Below are positions 12,901 through 20,340 of a stretch of DNA of 64,000 nt, piece after piece. This DNA comes from Nemopilema nomurai (taxonomy: Eukaryota > Cnidaria > Scyphozoa > Rhizostomeae > Rhizostomatidae), in assembly GCA_003864495.1 (NCBI GenBank), contig ML133381.1:62001-126000 (forward strand). Reading direction: 5' to 3'. Every line of letters starts with the position of its first letter. The stretch's first letter is position 1. The translations under genes were made by a program, and so were the position numbers. The notes beneath the pieces were generated by a model. It did no database searches and was not told the origin of the DNA. It saw only the letters and a program-made list of their open reading frames with translations.

Positions 12901-15900
12901 TTGAAAAGAGCAAGAAGGAAGATAGGCAGAAAGGCTGGTCGTGAAAGAAAGGGTAAAGAAGGTAAGAAAGAGGGCAGGCCGGATGATAAGGATGGAGGGG
13001 CGAGAAAGACATTCTTATAGAAGACAACATACCTCGTTAACTTTCGGTTTGTTCTTGATGGTCTTTGCTCTACTGGCGAACTAAATAATAAACTTTCAAT
13101 GTATCATAGATCAAATGATTAGATGCTGTGGAAAGAACATCAACGAGATTCTAAGGCTGAAAATCAACGTGTCTTGACGCTACAAATATATTGTGGTTAA
13201 TCTGGAAATTTAGTGATATACAGAACTGAGTTGGGTGAACAACCCAACCCACACCCCCACCCTTTTTCAAGTGGCTTTGCACTGACCGTTTACTAACTTG
13301 AACCCAGTCTCTTTTTGATTACCCAGAAACTTGATAATCATAGGTTCAAAAAAAGCAACAATGTTTAATCTCAGCTTCAGGTTAAGTTTACAATGAATAA
13401 CATACCCTGGAATATTCTTCGACAAGCATTAATGAATTTATGCTTAATTATTTACCCATAAACCATAGGCGCGGGTCAAGTTTAGGAATGACGGACTCTA
13501 ACAAACTGGTCAACTTTTCGAAACCTACATGGGCTTCATAAGAAGGATCAGAGAAATTCATTTCTTCAGTGAAAAGGCCCAAAGCAAAACGCTATAGGTG
13601 GGTACCATGCCAGCGAGCTGAAGTTACCTTGAGAGTTGAAAAAGTCTCATCTCCTGCCGCTGCAGATACGGTGGCTATGACGGATGTTTTTGCGTTGCCC
13701 CCGAGGGAGTTCTGCAGGATTCTGGTCAGCTTCGAGTCTCGGTATGGCACAAAACTTCTGCAAAGACAAGCAACTAGAGCTAGGAAAATGAAACCAATTC
13801 GCAAAGGCCATCATTAGATGTTTTCATTGAAAACCTTTCGGGGAAAACTTCTGTCTGCCTTTGACAAAAATGTTTAAATTGCTTTTTCCTTCTTCTGGAT
13901 AATTTTCGTTATTCTATCATAGTTTCATATTATTTCTCTCATTACTTCGATTGTCTTTCTTAAAAAGATTAATGTCTTCATTCTTTGAGCTACAAATGCT
14001 ATTAAAAATTGTTTTCAAACACTTTCAAATGTCCTTTGGGATAATTCCTTAAAAGATTAAAGATAAAAAAGTATTTCAAAGAACCTTTAGGGCTCGGAGC
14101 ATTCTTTCTTGATGAGATATCATATATCTGTTTTAAGATTCTTTCAAACAGGATTATGTTATCATTATAGGCAGATGTGTCTCTATCTCGAATTTGATGA
14201 TGACATCTTGACATCAAGTCTGTGTAGTATTCTTTGTTAAATTCTTGAGACATGAGTTGGAACAAACCTCTCTTCTCCGGCTGAAGACAACTTTGAAATG
14301 ACAGTACCAAGTGAAAGCAAACTCTTATTGATGAATCCACTTTCCTTCAGACGAGTACCTAAAATCAGACATATTATATAAATCGGACTATATTGTATAC
14401 AGAGAAATACTCTATTTATTCAAGTTACCCAACTCTATCAACCATAGCAATAAGCTACAGATACATACATTTCAGTCACATACATTTTAAGCAGCAAGCT
14501 CCATTCAAAACAATACAAAACTGATTCCACGATTAGTGATTTGGCAATTACCTATCTAATATTGTAGTAATTATGAATTAGCAGCATCTACCTCCTTTAA
14601 CAGACAAAGCCCTTCCCTTTTCATATTTCATATACACAGGCCTATACATACGCAAGCCCCTCTCAGACACACGAAGGTCCTTCTTGTACACACATAAGAC
14701 TCTGTCTCACATACAGGTCTTTCAGCCTTCCACACAAGTCTAGCACATAAACGTATGATTCTCTCTCACAAACACAGGCCTCTTGCTTACGTAAGACTCA
14801 CATACGCTTCCCAAAACCAGCCTACTCTTTTATGAAACATGCAGCGATTGATGATTCTAGAAAGTGATTCAAGATGAAAAAATCAAATATAGCCACCTTG
14901 AGCACCGGTTTGAGCAGCTCGCTCCGATCCAGCCAGGTCCACTAAATTCTGCGAACAAACGTGAGGGTATTGTTAATGAAAATCTACACAAAAAGGTGTG
15001 TGATTAGTCTTATGTAGACAGGAAAGCCTGAAAGTGAAATGCGGTGCAATACTTTGAGCAGAGAAGCTTTTTACCAGGACAGCTAATTTCCGTTGTTTTC
15101 TGAATTTTTTTCAGGTGACACTGTCATCGTCGCTGAGATTCGAAAACGATTCTTACGTTTCGTTGTTCTTGCGTTGCCAACTGAGATGCTTCAGATTATT
15201 AGTAAGGGGGAACATGACATCAAATTGATGGTATTAATTGCGATGGGTTCAGAGGAACGTAGAAGGTTTTTGCGTAGCCGTTGCATGGCTCAGAGGAGGA
15301 AGACATTTACGAAGTACTAGGCGATTAAGTAAGAGGGAATGGTAAAAAATCTCTTCAGAAGATACTCCCATTTACGACAGCTGGCTTGTAGCTAATAGCA
15401 ACAGGTAGCCTAGACAGCATCCATTGAAACGACTTCGAGTTGAACAATTTGCTGCAGTCATTAATAAGGTCATGTGCCATAATTTTGTCACTTATGAGGA
15501 AAGATGGAAGACAGTAGTGAATCGACTCACGAGTTGAGAAACTATAACAGCTCCGCTGTCCTGTGCGGTGTCGTCTGGGTTCACGGACCGAAGTTTACTT
15601 TCGATGGTCTGTGAAAGGAAAAGGGCGTTGCATTTATCACGAAGACTGCATTTTGACAAATATCAGTGAAATCGCATCCAAAAAGGATTGTTACGACGTG
15701 AAATCCAATGGGTCTCGCGCCTTCGTAGCCTATAGAACGGCCTATTGCTAATGTGAAATTCGACGAAACAATTAATGGCAATACTACAATCCTAGCAAAC
15801 ATGCTGAGACACTTGCGGAAAATTGAGCTAGTTCCAAATCATCCCGCCCCCTCCCCCAAATGAATGTTGTTATGGGAGTGTGAAAACCCAACATCGGGGG

Positions 15901-18900
15901 GAACGGGGGTGTGGGCCATCAGCGCCCGTTGTATTAAGATAAGCACCCTTTGATAGAAGTCTCAGCTATTATTTGCCAAAATTGTAGGCTACCGATGTTA
16001 TTGAAAGGGCAAAACTTTTTATCAACGTACAACACGAAATATTGTGTGCGATCGACTGCTACGTTCATTCATATTTGTCTCAGCAAATCGTCGTAGGCCT
16101 AGAAAAACGAAAACAAGAATGAAATAGCAAAGTAAAAAAGATAGTCAAGTATCAAGCCAGAATGAATTGCCACGCGCAACCAACTCTGAAAATGCAACGA
16201 AAGAGTGGTTCAGATGCAGTGATGGTTTTGCAGTCAGTTGAGCTTAGTCAAGAGGAGGTTACAGGAAAGTATGGCTTGAGCATTGATGGTGGGTATAACA
16301 GTGGCTCAAGCCTGAGGTCTGGTTAAAGGCAGCTAGTCAGAAGAGATCAACTAACGGGTTTGGGCATTTGCGAAAGCATTTCACTATCTATTTCTCGTTA
16401 TTTTTTAACAACTTCTAATACCCTTCAGAGTATGCTTCGAAAAACAAGCAGAGCTTTTTCCCGACCAAAAAAGATAAACAATAAGGTAATACAGGTAAAC
16501 AAATTTTTATGCTTTCATAGAAATATCAAAGAGCTGTTCTTACGAATATAACACAAGCTGGTTTGGGGAAGTAAACTCACGTTCTCCATTTTGTAAATAT
16601 GATAGAGCATCTTCCGGTGACCTTATTGGGACTTCAGAGAGATTTTCTACAAAAACTTCATTTTTCTCGTTATTTCTAACTTTCAGGTGCGAGCTCTCTA
16701 CCTTCAGTAAGTCGGTTATGACCTGCAATGTGAAAGCGTTATGTCTATGTTACATAGCCATGCACCAACTACACAGTTATGGTAGAAATGCAGTTCCACT
16801 TGAATCACTAGAAAAACTGGCCCTCAATTTTTAGGAAAACGATATGGGCATTCAACGGTAGAGGTGAATGTATGGAAAAGGCCAGCAGTAGAATCTTCTT
16901 TCCGAAGAGCCAAATTTTTGCAATACACATAATCTTTGTTCGAGTAGCAATACTTTAATATTGGTAACACAAGGTTTAAAAAACAGAAATGCTTATACCT
17001 CATTGTAAATTTCCATATATGAGACGCGAATGAGAAATTCTCTGTCTGGTGCCTGGATAATAAAAACAAATAGTTCTGTTTCATTTGCACAGGAACAGAG
17101 ATAAATAGAGTTTACTAGGGGCTAGTTTTATGTTGACAAACATTCAGACTTTATATTTTCTTTCTTTTATAGAACAAGGGTTTTATCAGCATTGCCTTAT
17201 CTATGTAAAAATCTCCAGTTTCCCTAGCATCCAACAATGATGAAGAGGTCAAAACAGAATTTTCAAAAATTTAGGTGATATGCTGCAAATAGAGTTTAGA
17301 AATTAGATGTAAATACTGAGTTATAGGATGTTAGAGTGTGGTCATCAATATGTAACATCTGATAATTTGGACCTGATACAAGGTACTGAGCTGAAATTTC
17401 CTGTGTATTTTCAAATTATAAAAGGGACTACCTGACAAAAATTTGGAATAAATCTGAGTTTATGGGTGTCACAGAAGTGAAGGCTGTGTTGATTTGACAT
17501 GGAATCTTAGCTATACTAGTGTGGTATATTCTACACATATGCATACCATGTGGACCAGGTCAAATACGTCATTAATTGCTCTTGGTATCACACCAGGATT
17601 TTCAGGTAGGCCCATCATTGTAAATGTTTTGCCTGTTCCAGTCTGTCCATATGCAAATATTGTTCCTATACAAACAGAGATTCAATGAAAATGCTAAATC
17701 AACATCAATAAAAAAGTGCCATAAAGTTACACAGGAAATTATTAGAAGCAACACTTTTCAGGTGGCAGACATTTCATTATCACACATAACATTTTTTGAA
17801 AAAATTCTTAAACTTAGGTTGTTGAAACAGATTCTACATAGGAGGGGGCTCTGTACCCTGTTAAGAGAAGAAGGGTTACATTGATATGCTATTTTGTTAC
17901 AAAAGCCTGACCCTGAAGTGAAGTGATGATATAAAAAGTGACAAATAAAATTGTCATAAAATATAACCAAAGGCTTCTTTTCAGCAATTGGTTGCATGAA
18001 TTTGATCTGGCAATGCCTGTAGCAATTGAAGTTAAATGCACATCATTTATCACAAAGAATGAGATTTGAACATAATTTGAAATGACCCAGTCATTTTTTA
18101 TGCTAAGAAACAAAAAAAGCTATCTCACCATTGAACCCTTCCATTGCCTTTAAAACAAGGGGCTTTGCAAATTCATCATACAAGCTTTCAGTGGTATCAT
18201 TTCCAGAATACACTTTATCTGCAAAATGCATTTGATGCAATCAGTGCATTGTATTAAAGGCCAAGTTAAATGTATGATACATTTCACAGAAAAATATTAG
18301 ATACATTTCACATGAAAGCATTTCTATAGCTATAAAACAAGGAAAACCTAATCACTTGAAAGCAGACACAACTGGAGTTCTTTAACTTCTAAAAAGTTGG
18401 CCTGTTTTTCAAGCCTCAAATTTTTTAAGCCATCAAAATCAGGTTAGGATTTATCAATGAATAAGCTAAACCAGATGTAGACACATGGCTGTTGAATGCT
18501 GACTTTTCATGGTCAACAACATGCCATTCAAAGCTTCACACTTTGCAACTTTGAATCAATTGATCAAAAATTCTTGATAAAAACACTAAAAGTCTTGTAA
18601 CTAAAAAGTATTGTTACATAAAAATATTTTACTCGACTAGCCCAGGTTTCCTTTACAACAATCATAAGAATGTTAATCTGTGGCTCAAAAGATAGCTAGT
18701 ACACATTGCAAACCTTAGGATTTCCTAAGTGGCAAATTTTACTATATTTTACCAGGTTTTTCCAGAAATGGGTCATGTAGAGCTGTTATTTATAAATGAA
18801 AATTACTAGAACTATCAAAAGGTTTTAAATAATGAGCTCACCAAAAATGAAAGCAGTGGGATTGATAATGCTTGATGGAACAGGAACTCCATGCTCAAGT

Positions 18901-19199
18901 TGATAAATTGTGTTACCATTAACTTTCCAATGCTCTTCTGAATCTTTGAGAAGTTCCCTTTAACAAAAATAAAACTATGAAGATGCATGTGTTGAAAATT
19001 TGGTCGAACAATGACTACTAAACTAACAGATTGAACTAACAATCATCAGTAAAAAGTGAAAAACACATAAATAAGTTAGGCAGGGTAGATCAGTTAAGTG
19101 ACAGTCTTTGGAAATTATTCAAAGAAAAGCAATCTTCAAACTAGGAACATACCTCTGGACCATTGGACGAACCCTGATTGCCACCCCGATATTATCCAT
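694..19199 (-). CDS. CENPE: CENP-E-like kinetochore kinesin, 38 exons, C-terminus outside window
   Basis: Plus-end-directed mitotic kinesin; known CENP-E proteins link kinetochores to microtubules and drive chromosome congression. Joined exons encode about 1,940 residues and the frame is still open at the left edge; human CENP-E is about 2,700. Residues 1-345 are a complete N-terminal motor: P-loop GQTGTGKT (91-98), switch I NERSSRSH (200-207), switch II DLAGSE (242-247), [10 protein letters not shown] (291-300). The neck motif KKYRKEL and a segment containing [12 protein letters not shown] match the layout of vertebrate CENP-E after the motor. The rest is Glu/Lys/Leu-rich heptad coiled coil. 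Introns are mostly 100-600 nt with GT..AG ends. Oddities: one base missing in exon 13, one extra base or a 25-nt intron in exon 30, and ambiguous splicing around exon 19. Identification of the motor is firm; the CENP-E assignment rests on the start [12 protein letters not shown], the neck and the length. Confidence 0.9.
1480..1731 (-). CDS. CENPE: CENPE exon 37 (coiled coil)
   Basis: Begins [20 protein letters not shown] and ends [12 protein letters not shown]. Phase 1-1, 252 nt. Confidence 0.86.
1904..2113 (-). CDS. CENPE: CENPE exon 36 (coiled coil)
   Basis: Begins [20 protein letters not shown] and ends [10 protein letters not shown]. Phase 1-1, 210 nt. Confidence 0.85.
2334..2462 (-). 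CDS. CENPE: CENPE exon 35 (coiled coil)
   Basis: Begins [20 protein letters not shown] and ends LNEEISALK. Phase 1-1, 129 nt. Confidence 0.83.
2636..2800 (-). CDS. CENPE: CENPE exon 34 (coiled coil, duplicated unit B)
   Basis: Contains [20 protein letters not shown], a divergent copy of exon 32. Phase 1-1, 165 nt. Confidence 0.85.
3079..3201 (-). CDS. CENPE: CENPE exon 33 (coiled coil)
   Basis: Begins [20 protein letters not shown] and ends [10 protein letters not shown]. Phase 1-1, 123 nt. Confidence 0.84.
3497..3721 (-). CDS. CENPE: CENPE exon 32 (coiled coil, duplicated unit A)
   Basis: Contains [20 protein letters not shown], closely related to exon 34. Phase 1-1, 225 nt. Confidence 0.86.
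3924..4160 (-). CDS. CENPE: CENPE exon 31 (coiled coil, 3' end uncertain)
   Basis: Begins [20 protein letters not shown], coiled coil to [10 protein letters not shown] strong donor GTGAGTAAG at 3,923 gives a long form whose last 20 or so residues ([14 protein letters not shown]) are not coiled coil. A weaker donor (GTACGG) would end the exon at 3,996. Both leave in phase 1. Confidence 0.76.
4337..5687 (-). CDS. CENPE: CENPE exon 30, giant coiled-coil exon with frame break
   Basis: 1,351-nt exon of tandem heptad coiled coil, about 450 residues. A loose repeat recurs, built on (L/V)EELxxVNEEL-type units: [48 protein letters not shown]. The frame from the 5' side ([11 protein letters not shown]) stops at a TAA near 5,278-5,280, and the downstream frame ([17 protein letters not shown]) starts just before it. 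Removing one base, or splicing out 5,277-5,301 as a 25-nt GT..AG intron, restores one frame and the phase-1 exit. Confidence 0.85.
5931..6003. repeat. 14-bp minisatellite, five copies
   Basis: Five near-perfect tandem copies of GAATGTATGAAAAT in the intron between CENPE exons 29 and 30. Confidence 0.95.
6166..6357 (-). CDS. CENPE: CENPE exon 29 (coiled coil)
   Basis: Begins [20 protein letters not shown] and ends [10 protein letters not shown]. Phase 1-1, 192 nt. Confidence 0.86.
6793..6990 (-). CDS. CENPE: CENPE exon 28 (coiled coil)
   Basis: Begins [20 protein letters not shown] and ends [11 protein letters not shown]. Phase 1-1, 198 nt. Confidence 0.86.
7539..7667 (-). CDS. CENPE: CENPE exon 27 (coiled coil)
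   Basis: Encodes [20 protein letters not shown] and ends [12 protein letters not shown]. Phase 1-1, 129 nt. Confidence 0.84.
7852..7998 (-). CDS. CENPE: CENPE exon 26 (coiled coil)
   Basis: Begins [17 protein letters not shown] and ends [13 protein letters not shown]. Phase 1-1, 147 nt. Confidence 0.85.
8112..8235 (-). CDS. CENPE: CENPE exon 25 (coiled coil)
   Basis: Encodes [20 protein letters not shown] and a following helix ending TESKLQRLK. Leaves with one base; from here every exon joint found is phase 1. Confidence 0.85.
8350..8628 (-). CDS. CENPE: CENPE exon 24 (coiled coil)
   Basis: 279-nt exon, 93 codons, phase 0 at both ends. Begins [17 protein letters not shown] and continues as heptad coiled coil, for example [20 protein letters not shown]. 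Confidence 0.86.
8855..8915 (-). CDS. CENPE: CENPE exon 23
   Basis: Encodes [20 protein letters not shown] and K. Enters in phase 2 and leaves in phase 0 at donor AG|GTAACA. Confidence 0.78.
9087..9186 (-). CDS. CENPE: CENPE exon 22
   Basis: Encodes [20 protein letters not shown] then [13 protein letters not shown]. The [11 protein letters not shown] stretch is basic and not coiled coil. Leaves in phase 2. Confidence 0.8.
9503..9589 (-). CDS. CENPE: CENPE exon 21 (coiled coil)
   Basis: Encodes [20 protein letters not shown] and NANHPSEVT. Phase 1 at both ends. Confidence 0.82.
9761..9851 (-). CDS. CENPE: CENPE exon 20 (5' end uncertain)
   Basis: Frame [20 protein letters not shown] then [10 protein letters not shown], fixed by its phase-1 join to exon 21. 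The acceptor is TCACAG at 9,852, or an internal AG a few codons further in if exon 19 is the 14-nt form. Confidence 0.72.
9993..10006 (-). CDS. CENPE: CENPE exon 19 (tentative micro-exon)
   Basis: A 14-nt exon (acceptor CCAAG, donor GAG|GTAAGC) reads SLSDR after exon 18, provided exon 20 uses an internal acceptor and continues [11 protein letters not shown] longer form starting at 10,016 (VNQACQTE) gives a stop when joined to exon 18. The 14-nt form is the only arrangement I found that keeps the frame. Confidence 0.4.
10519..10621 (-). CDS. CENPE: CENPE exon 18
   Basis: Encodes [20 protein letters not shown] and [13 protein letters not shown], basic helical sequence. Leaves in phase 2 at donor AG|GTAAAC, which sets the puzzle for exon 19. 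Confidence 0.8.
11055..11211 (-). CDS. CENPE: CENPE exon 17
   Basis: Encodes [20 protein letters not shown], then [20 protein letters not shown] and [10 protein letters not shown]. The RRxTWCxGK motif and the following acidic serine-rich stretch are shared with vertebrate CENP-E and lie outside the motor, so they support CENP-E over other kinesins. Confidence 0.86.
11504..11581 (-). CDS. CENPE: CENPE exon 16
   Basis: Encodes [20 protein letters not shown] and TFNKRK, corresponding to the ENLTRMLVTSS-like segment of vertebrate CENP-E. Confidence 0.8.
11912..11947 (-). CDS. CENPE: CENPE exon 15
   Basis: 36-nt exon encoding [12 protein letters not shown], phase 0 at both ends. It resembles the LAQLLEEK segment of vertebrate CENP-E. 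Confidence 0.82.
12193..12240 (-). CDS. CENPE: CENPE exon 14 (neck coiled coil)
   Basis: 48-nt exon, phase 0 at both ends, encoding [16 protein letters not shown]. Acceptor CCCAG, donor G|GTATTT. Confidence 0.82.
12409..12479 (-). CDS. CENPE: CENPE exon 13 (neck), with frame break
   Basis: Starts in the frame [15 protein letters not shown], which matches the CENP-E neck, but ends in a different frame as MLKKQIDE, which joins exon 14 in phase 0. The exon is 71 nt where 72 are needed: one base is missing near 12,430-12,440. Either an assembly error or a real frameshift. Confidence 0.8.
12785..13005. repeat. Purine-rich low-complexity tract
   Basis: About 220 bp of almost pure A/G on the plus strand, with a run of ten G near 12,795-12,804, in the intron between CENPE exons 12 and 13. 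The open frames seen here (Lys/Arg/Glu-rich on plus, Ser/Pro/Leu-rich on minus) are composition artefacts. Confidence 0.85.
13033..13080 (-). CDS. CENPE: CENPE exon 12 (end of motor, neck start)
   Basis: 48-nt exon encoding [16 protein letters not shown], the kinesin FAxRAKxIKNxPxVNE end-of-motor motif. Phase 0 at both ends. Confidence 0.92.
13628..13757 (-). CDS. CENPE: CENPE exon 11 (motor)
   Basis: Encodes [20 protein letters not shown], then [14 protein letters not shown] and [19 protein letters not shown] is the conserved microtubule-binding alpha-5/loop-12 region. Confidence 0.94.
14268..14358 (-). CDS. CENPE: CENPE exon 10 (motor, relay helix)
   Basis: Encodes [20 protein letters not shown] and [22 protein letters not shown] is the kinesin relay-helix signature. 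Confidence 0.92.
14600..14815. repeat. Degenerate CA-rich repeat tract
   Basis: Loosely repeating CACACA/TCTCACATAC/CAGGCCT words in the intron between CENPE exons 9 and 10. There is no exact unit, and it looks like a decayed minisatellite. Confidence 0.4.
14897..14948 (-). CDS. CENPE: CENPE exon 9 (switch II)
   Basis: Encodes [23 protein letters not shown] is the switch II motif that couples ATP hydrolysis to microtubule binding. Confidence 0.94.
15531..15608 (-). CDS. CENPE: CENPE exon 8 (motor)
   Basis: 78-nt exon, phase 0 at both ends. Encodes [13 protein letters not shown] and SGAVIVSQL, the variable loop and strand that lead into switch II. Joins exon 9 to read [13 protein letters not shown]. 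Confidence 0.88.
16031..16098 (-). CDS. CENPE: CENPE exon 7 (switch I)
   Basis: Encodes [20 protein letters not shown] and [11 protein letters not shown] is the switch I nucleotide sensor. The CENP-E subfamily has GETxMNxRSSRSH at this place. Confidence 0.92.
16366..16580. repeat. Intronic repeat, copy 1 (abuts exon 6 donor)
   Basis: About 215 bp filling the start of the intron after CENPE exon 6. A clearly related copy lies at 19,358-19,560 in the same orientation. Similarity runs up to and includes the splice donor bases and then stops at the exon. Confidence 0.8.
16581..16722 (-). CDS. CENPE: CENPE exon 6 (motor)
   Basis: Encodes [18 protein letters not shown], then [20 protein letters not shown] and GE, the loop-8 region of the motor. 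Its donor (GTGAGTTTAC) is the first base of a repeat that has a second copy upstream of the gene. Confidence 0.9.
16999..17052 (-). CDS. CENPE: CENPE exon 5 (motor)
   Basis: 54-nt exon encoding [18 protein letters not shown], the kinesin VSYxEIYNE motif. Phase 0 at both ends. Confidence 0.92.
17547..17665 (-). CDS. CENPE: CENPE exon 4 (P-loop)
   Basis: Encodes [18 protein letters not shown], including the Walker A P-loop GQTGTGKT that binds ATP, then [20 protein letters not shown]. Leaves in phase 0. Confidence 0.94.
18129..18218 (-). CDS. CENPE: CENPE exon 3 (motor)
   Basis: Encodes [20 protein letters not shown] and [11 protein letters not shown]. Acceptor TTTGCAG, donor G|GTGAGA. This is the conserved helix preceding the P-loop. 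Confidence 0.9.
18842..18957 (-). CDS. CENPE: CENPE exon 2 (motor)
   Basis: Encodes [20 protein letters not shown] and continues to PTAFIF. Enters in phase 2 and leaves with one base; joins exon 3 to read [14 protein letters not shown], the conserved kinesin FxFDxVF region. Confidence 0.9.
19153..19199 (-). CDS. CENPE: CENPE exon 1 (start codon)
   Basis: Encodes [15 protein letters not shown] plus two bases of the next codon. The ATG lies in GCCACCATGG, an essentially perfect Kozak context, and the first kinesin beta strand (VAIRVRP) follows at once. Donor is AG|GTATGT. Confidence 0.92.
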
Positions 19200-19237
19200 G
19201 GTGGCTTCTTCAAGTAACAGCTAACTAAGTGGCTGCC
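19200..19237 (-). other. CENPE: CENPE 5' UTR segment (probable)
   Basis: A pyrimidine tract and acceptor (TTTTGCAAG) lie directly upstream, on the minus strand, of a 38-nt leader that runs into GCCACCATGG. This suggests the transcript starts in an upstream non-coding exon. Confidence 0.45.
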
Positions 19238-19357
19238 CTTGCAAAAGGAAAAAACAGAACTTGAAATGAATTCAGTCATAATATTTCTGTAAAGAGTGTG
19301 TATTTTAGTTATTGAAAAACATATATGACCTTAATTCTGAGCAATGGGAATCAGAAA

Positions 19358-19560
19358 TATTTGCCAAAGCATTTTACTATATATTCACCATTATTCTTTA
19401 ACAACTTCTAATATCCTTCAGAGTACGCTTCTAGAAACAAGCAGAGGTTTTCCCTACCAAAAAAGAAATACAGGCACACAAATGTTTATGCTTTTCATTG
19501 AAAGATCAAGGAGCTGTTCTTACGAATATGACAATAGCTGGTTGGGGAAAGTAAACTCGC
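19358..19560. repeat. Intronic repeat, copy 2 (upstream of CENPE ATG)
   Basis: Second copy of the repeat at 16,366-16,580, in the 5' leader or promoter side of the kinesin gene. Shared words include ACAACTTCTAATA, CAAGCAGAG, GAGCTGTTCTTACGAATAT and GGGGAA.GTAAACTC. Confidence 0.8.
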
Positions 19561-20240
19561 GCTTTGAAAATCGCCATCTGAGTCAGTGTCATTTGACTCA
19601 AGATGAGTATGCACTATTTTGAAACATTATCACAATACAAAGAGGTGCTTGTTGGAAGTTAACTTGTGGGATTTTATTGTGAAAATCGTATTCACCAATC
19701 AATATAACAACTGTTGGATTCCATATACCAAGACTTAGTATTCCCTGAATGGCCATTTATAAGTTTTTTTCAATCACATTTGGTCGTTTTCCAAGCAGTT
19801 AACTTGTAAAGTGATAGATAGGGGTGAATCTTCGAAATGATCTATGACCAATTGCCCAGCGTTTGGGTCGATAAAGTGGACATCATACAGAACGACTAAG
19901 AGCAAAAGGTGCAAGTAGCCCACTGTGTATTGGAATGACTAAAGAATTAAGAAATCAGCCAATATTGAAGACAAAACGCGCTGCTACGCAAACATTTTCT
20001 GGAAATAGCCACGGAAAATTGATAGGAAGGCCTAACTACCCAAAGACTAAAGAGCCCTGAAAACTTTATTTACCACTCAACTTCCACGCTTTATTTAATT
20101 ACATAAGAAATTCAGCAATCTATGGAGTATATTTAATTTTAAAAAAAAACGATTGATTACCTGATGCACCCTAGGCAATCAAAGCCACGAAGTTATACCA
20201 GCAGCAATCGTTAAAACTTAGTTTCTTGATTCCGATCGAT

Positions 20241-20270
20241 TTAACCGCCAAAAGTCGGTGAGGCCAATCA
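20241..20270 (-). promoter_or_regulatory. Candidate cell-cycle promoter: E2F-like site and CCAAT box
   Basis: TTTTGGCGG on the minus strand (20,245-20,253) resembles an E2F site, and CCAAT (20,264-20,268, plus strand) an NF-Y box, 11 bp apart and about 1 kb upstream of the kinesin ATG. NF-Y plus E2F or CHR sites are usual in G2/M promoters. Such short sites occur by chance. Confidence 0.3.
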
Positions 20271-20340
20271 CACGACTGATGTATTCGCCTGCGCAGGAGC
20301 GCCAACCCAACTACAGAACAGAATATAAACAAACTACCAT

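Noticed and set aside
12746..13030. Ser/Pro/Leu-rich minus-strand frame and Lys/Arg-rich plus-strand frame
   Set aside because: Both come from the purine tract in a CENP-E intron.
15581..15802. 73-codon minus-strand frame across CENP-E exon 8
   Set aside because: Different frame from the motor; exon 8 is fixed by its splice sites and joins (ESKLRS, SQLNLVDLAG).
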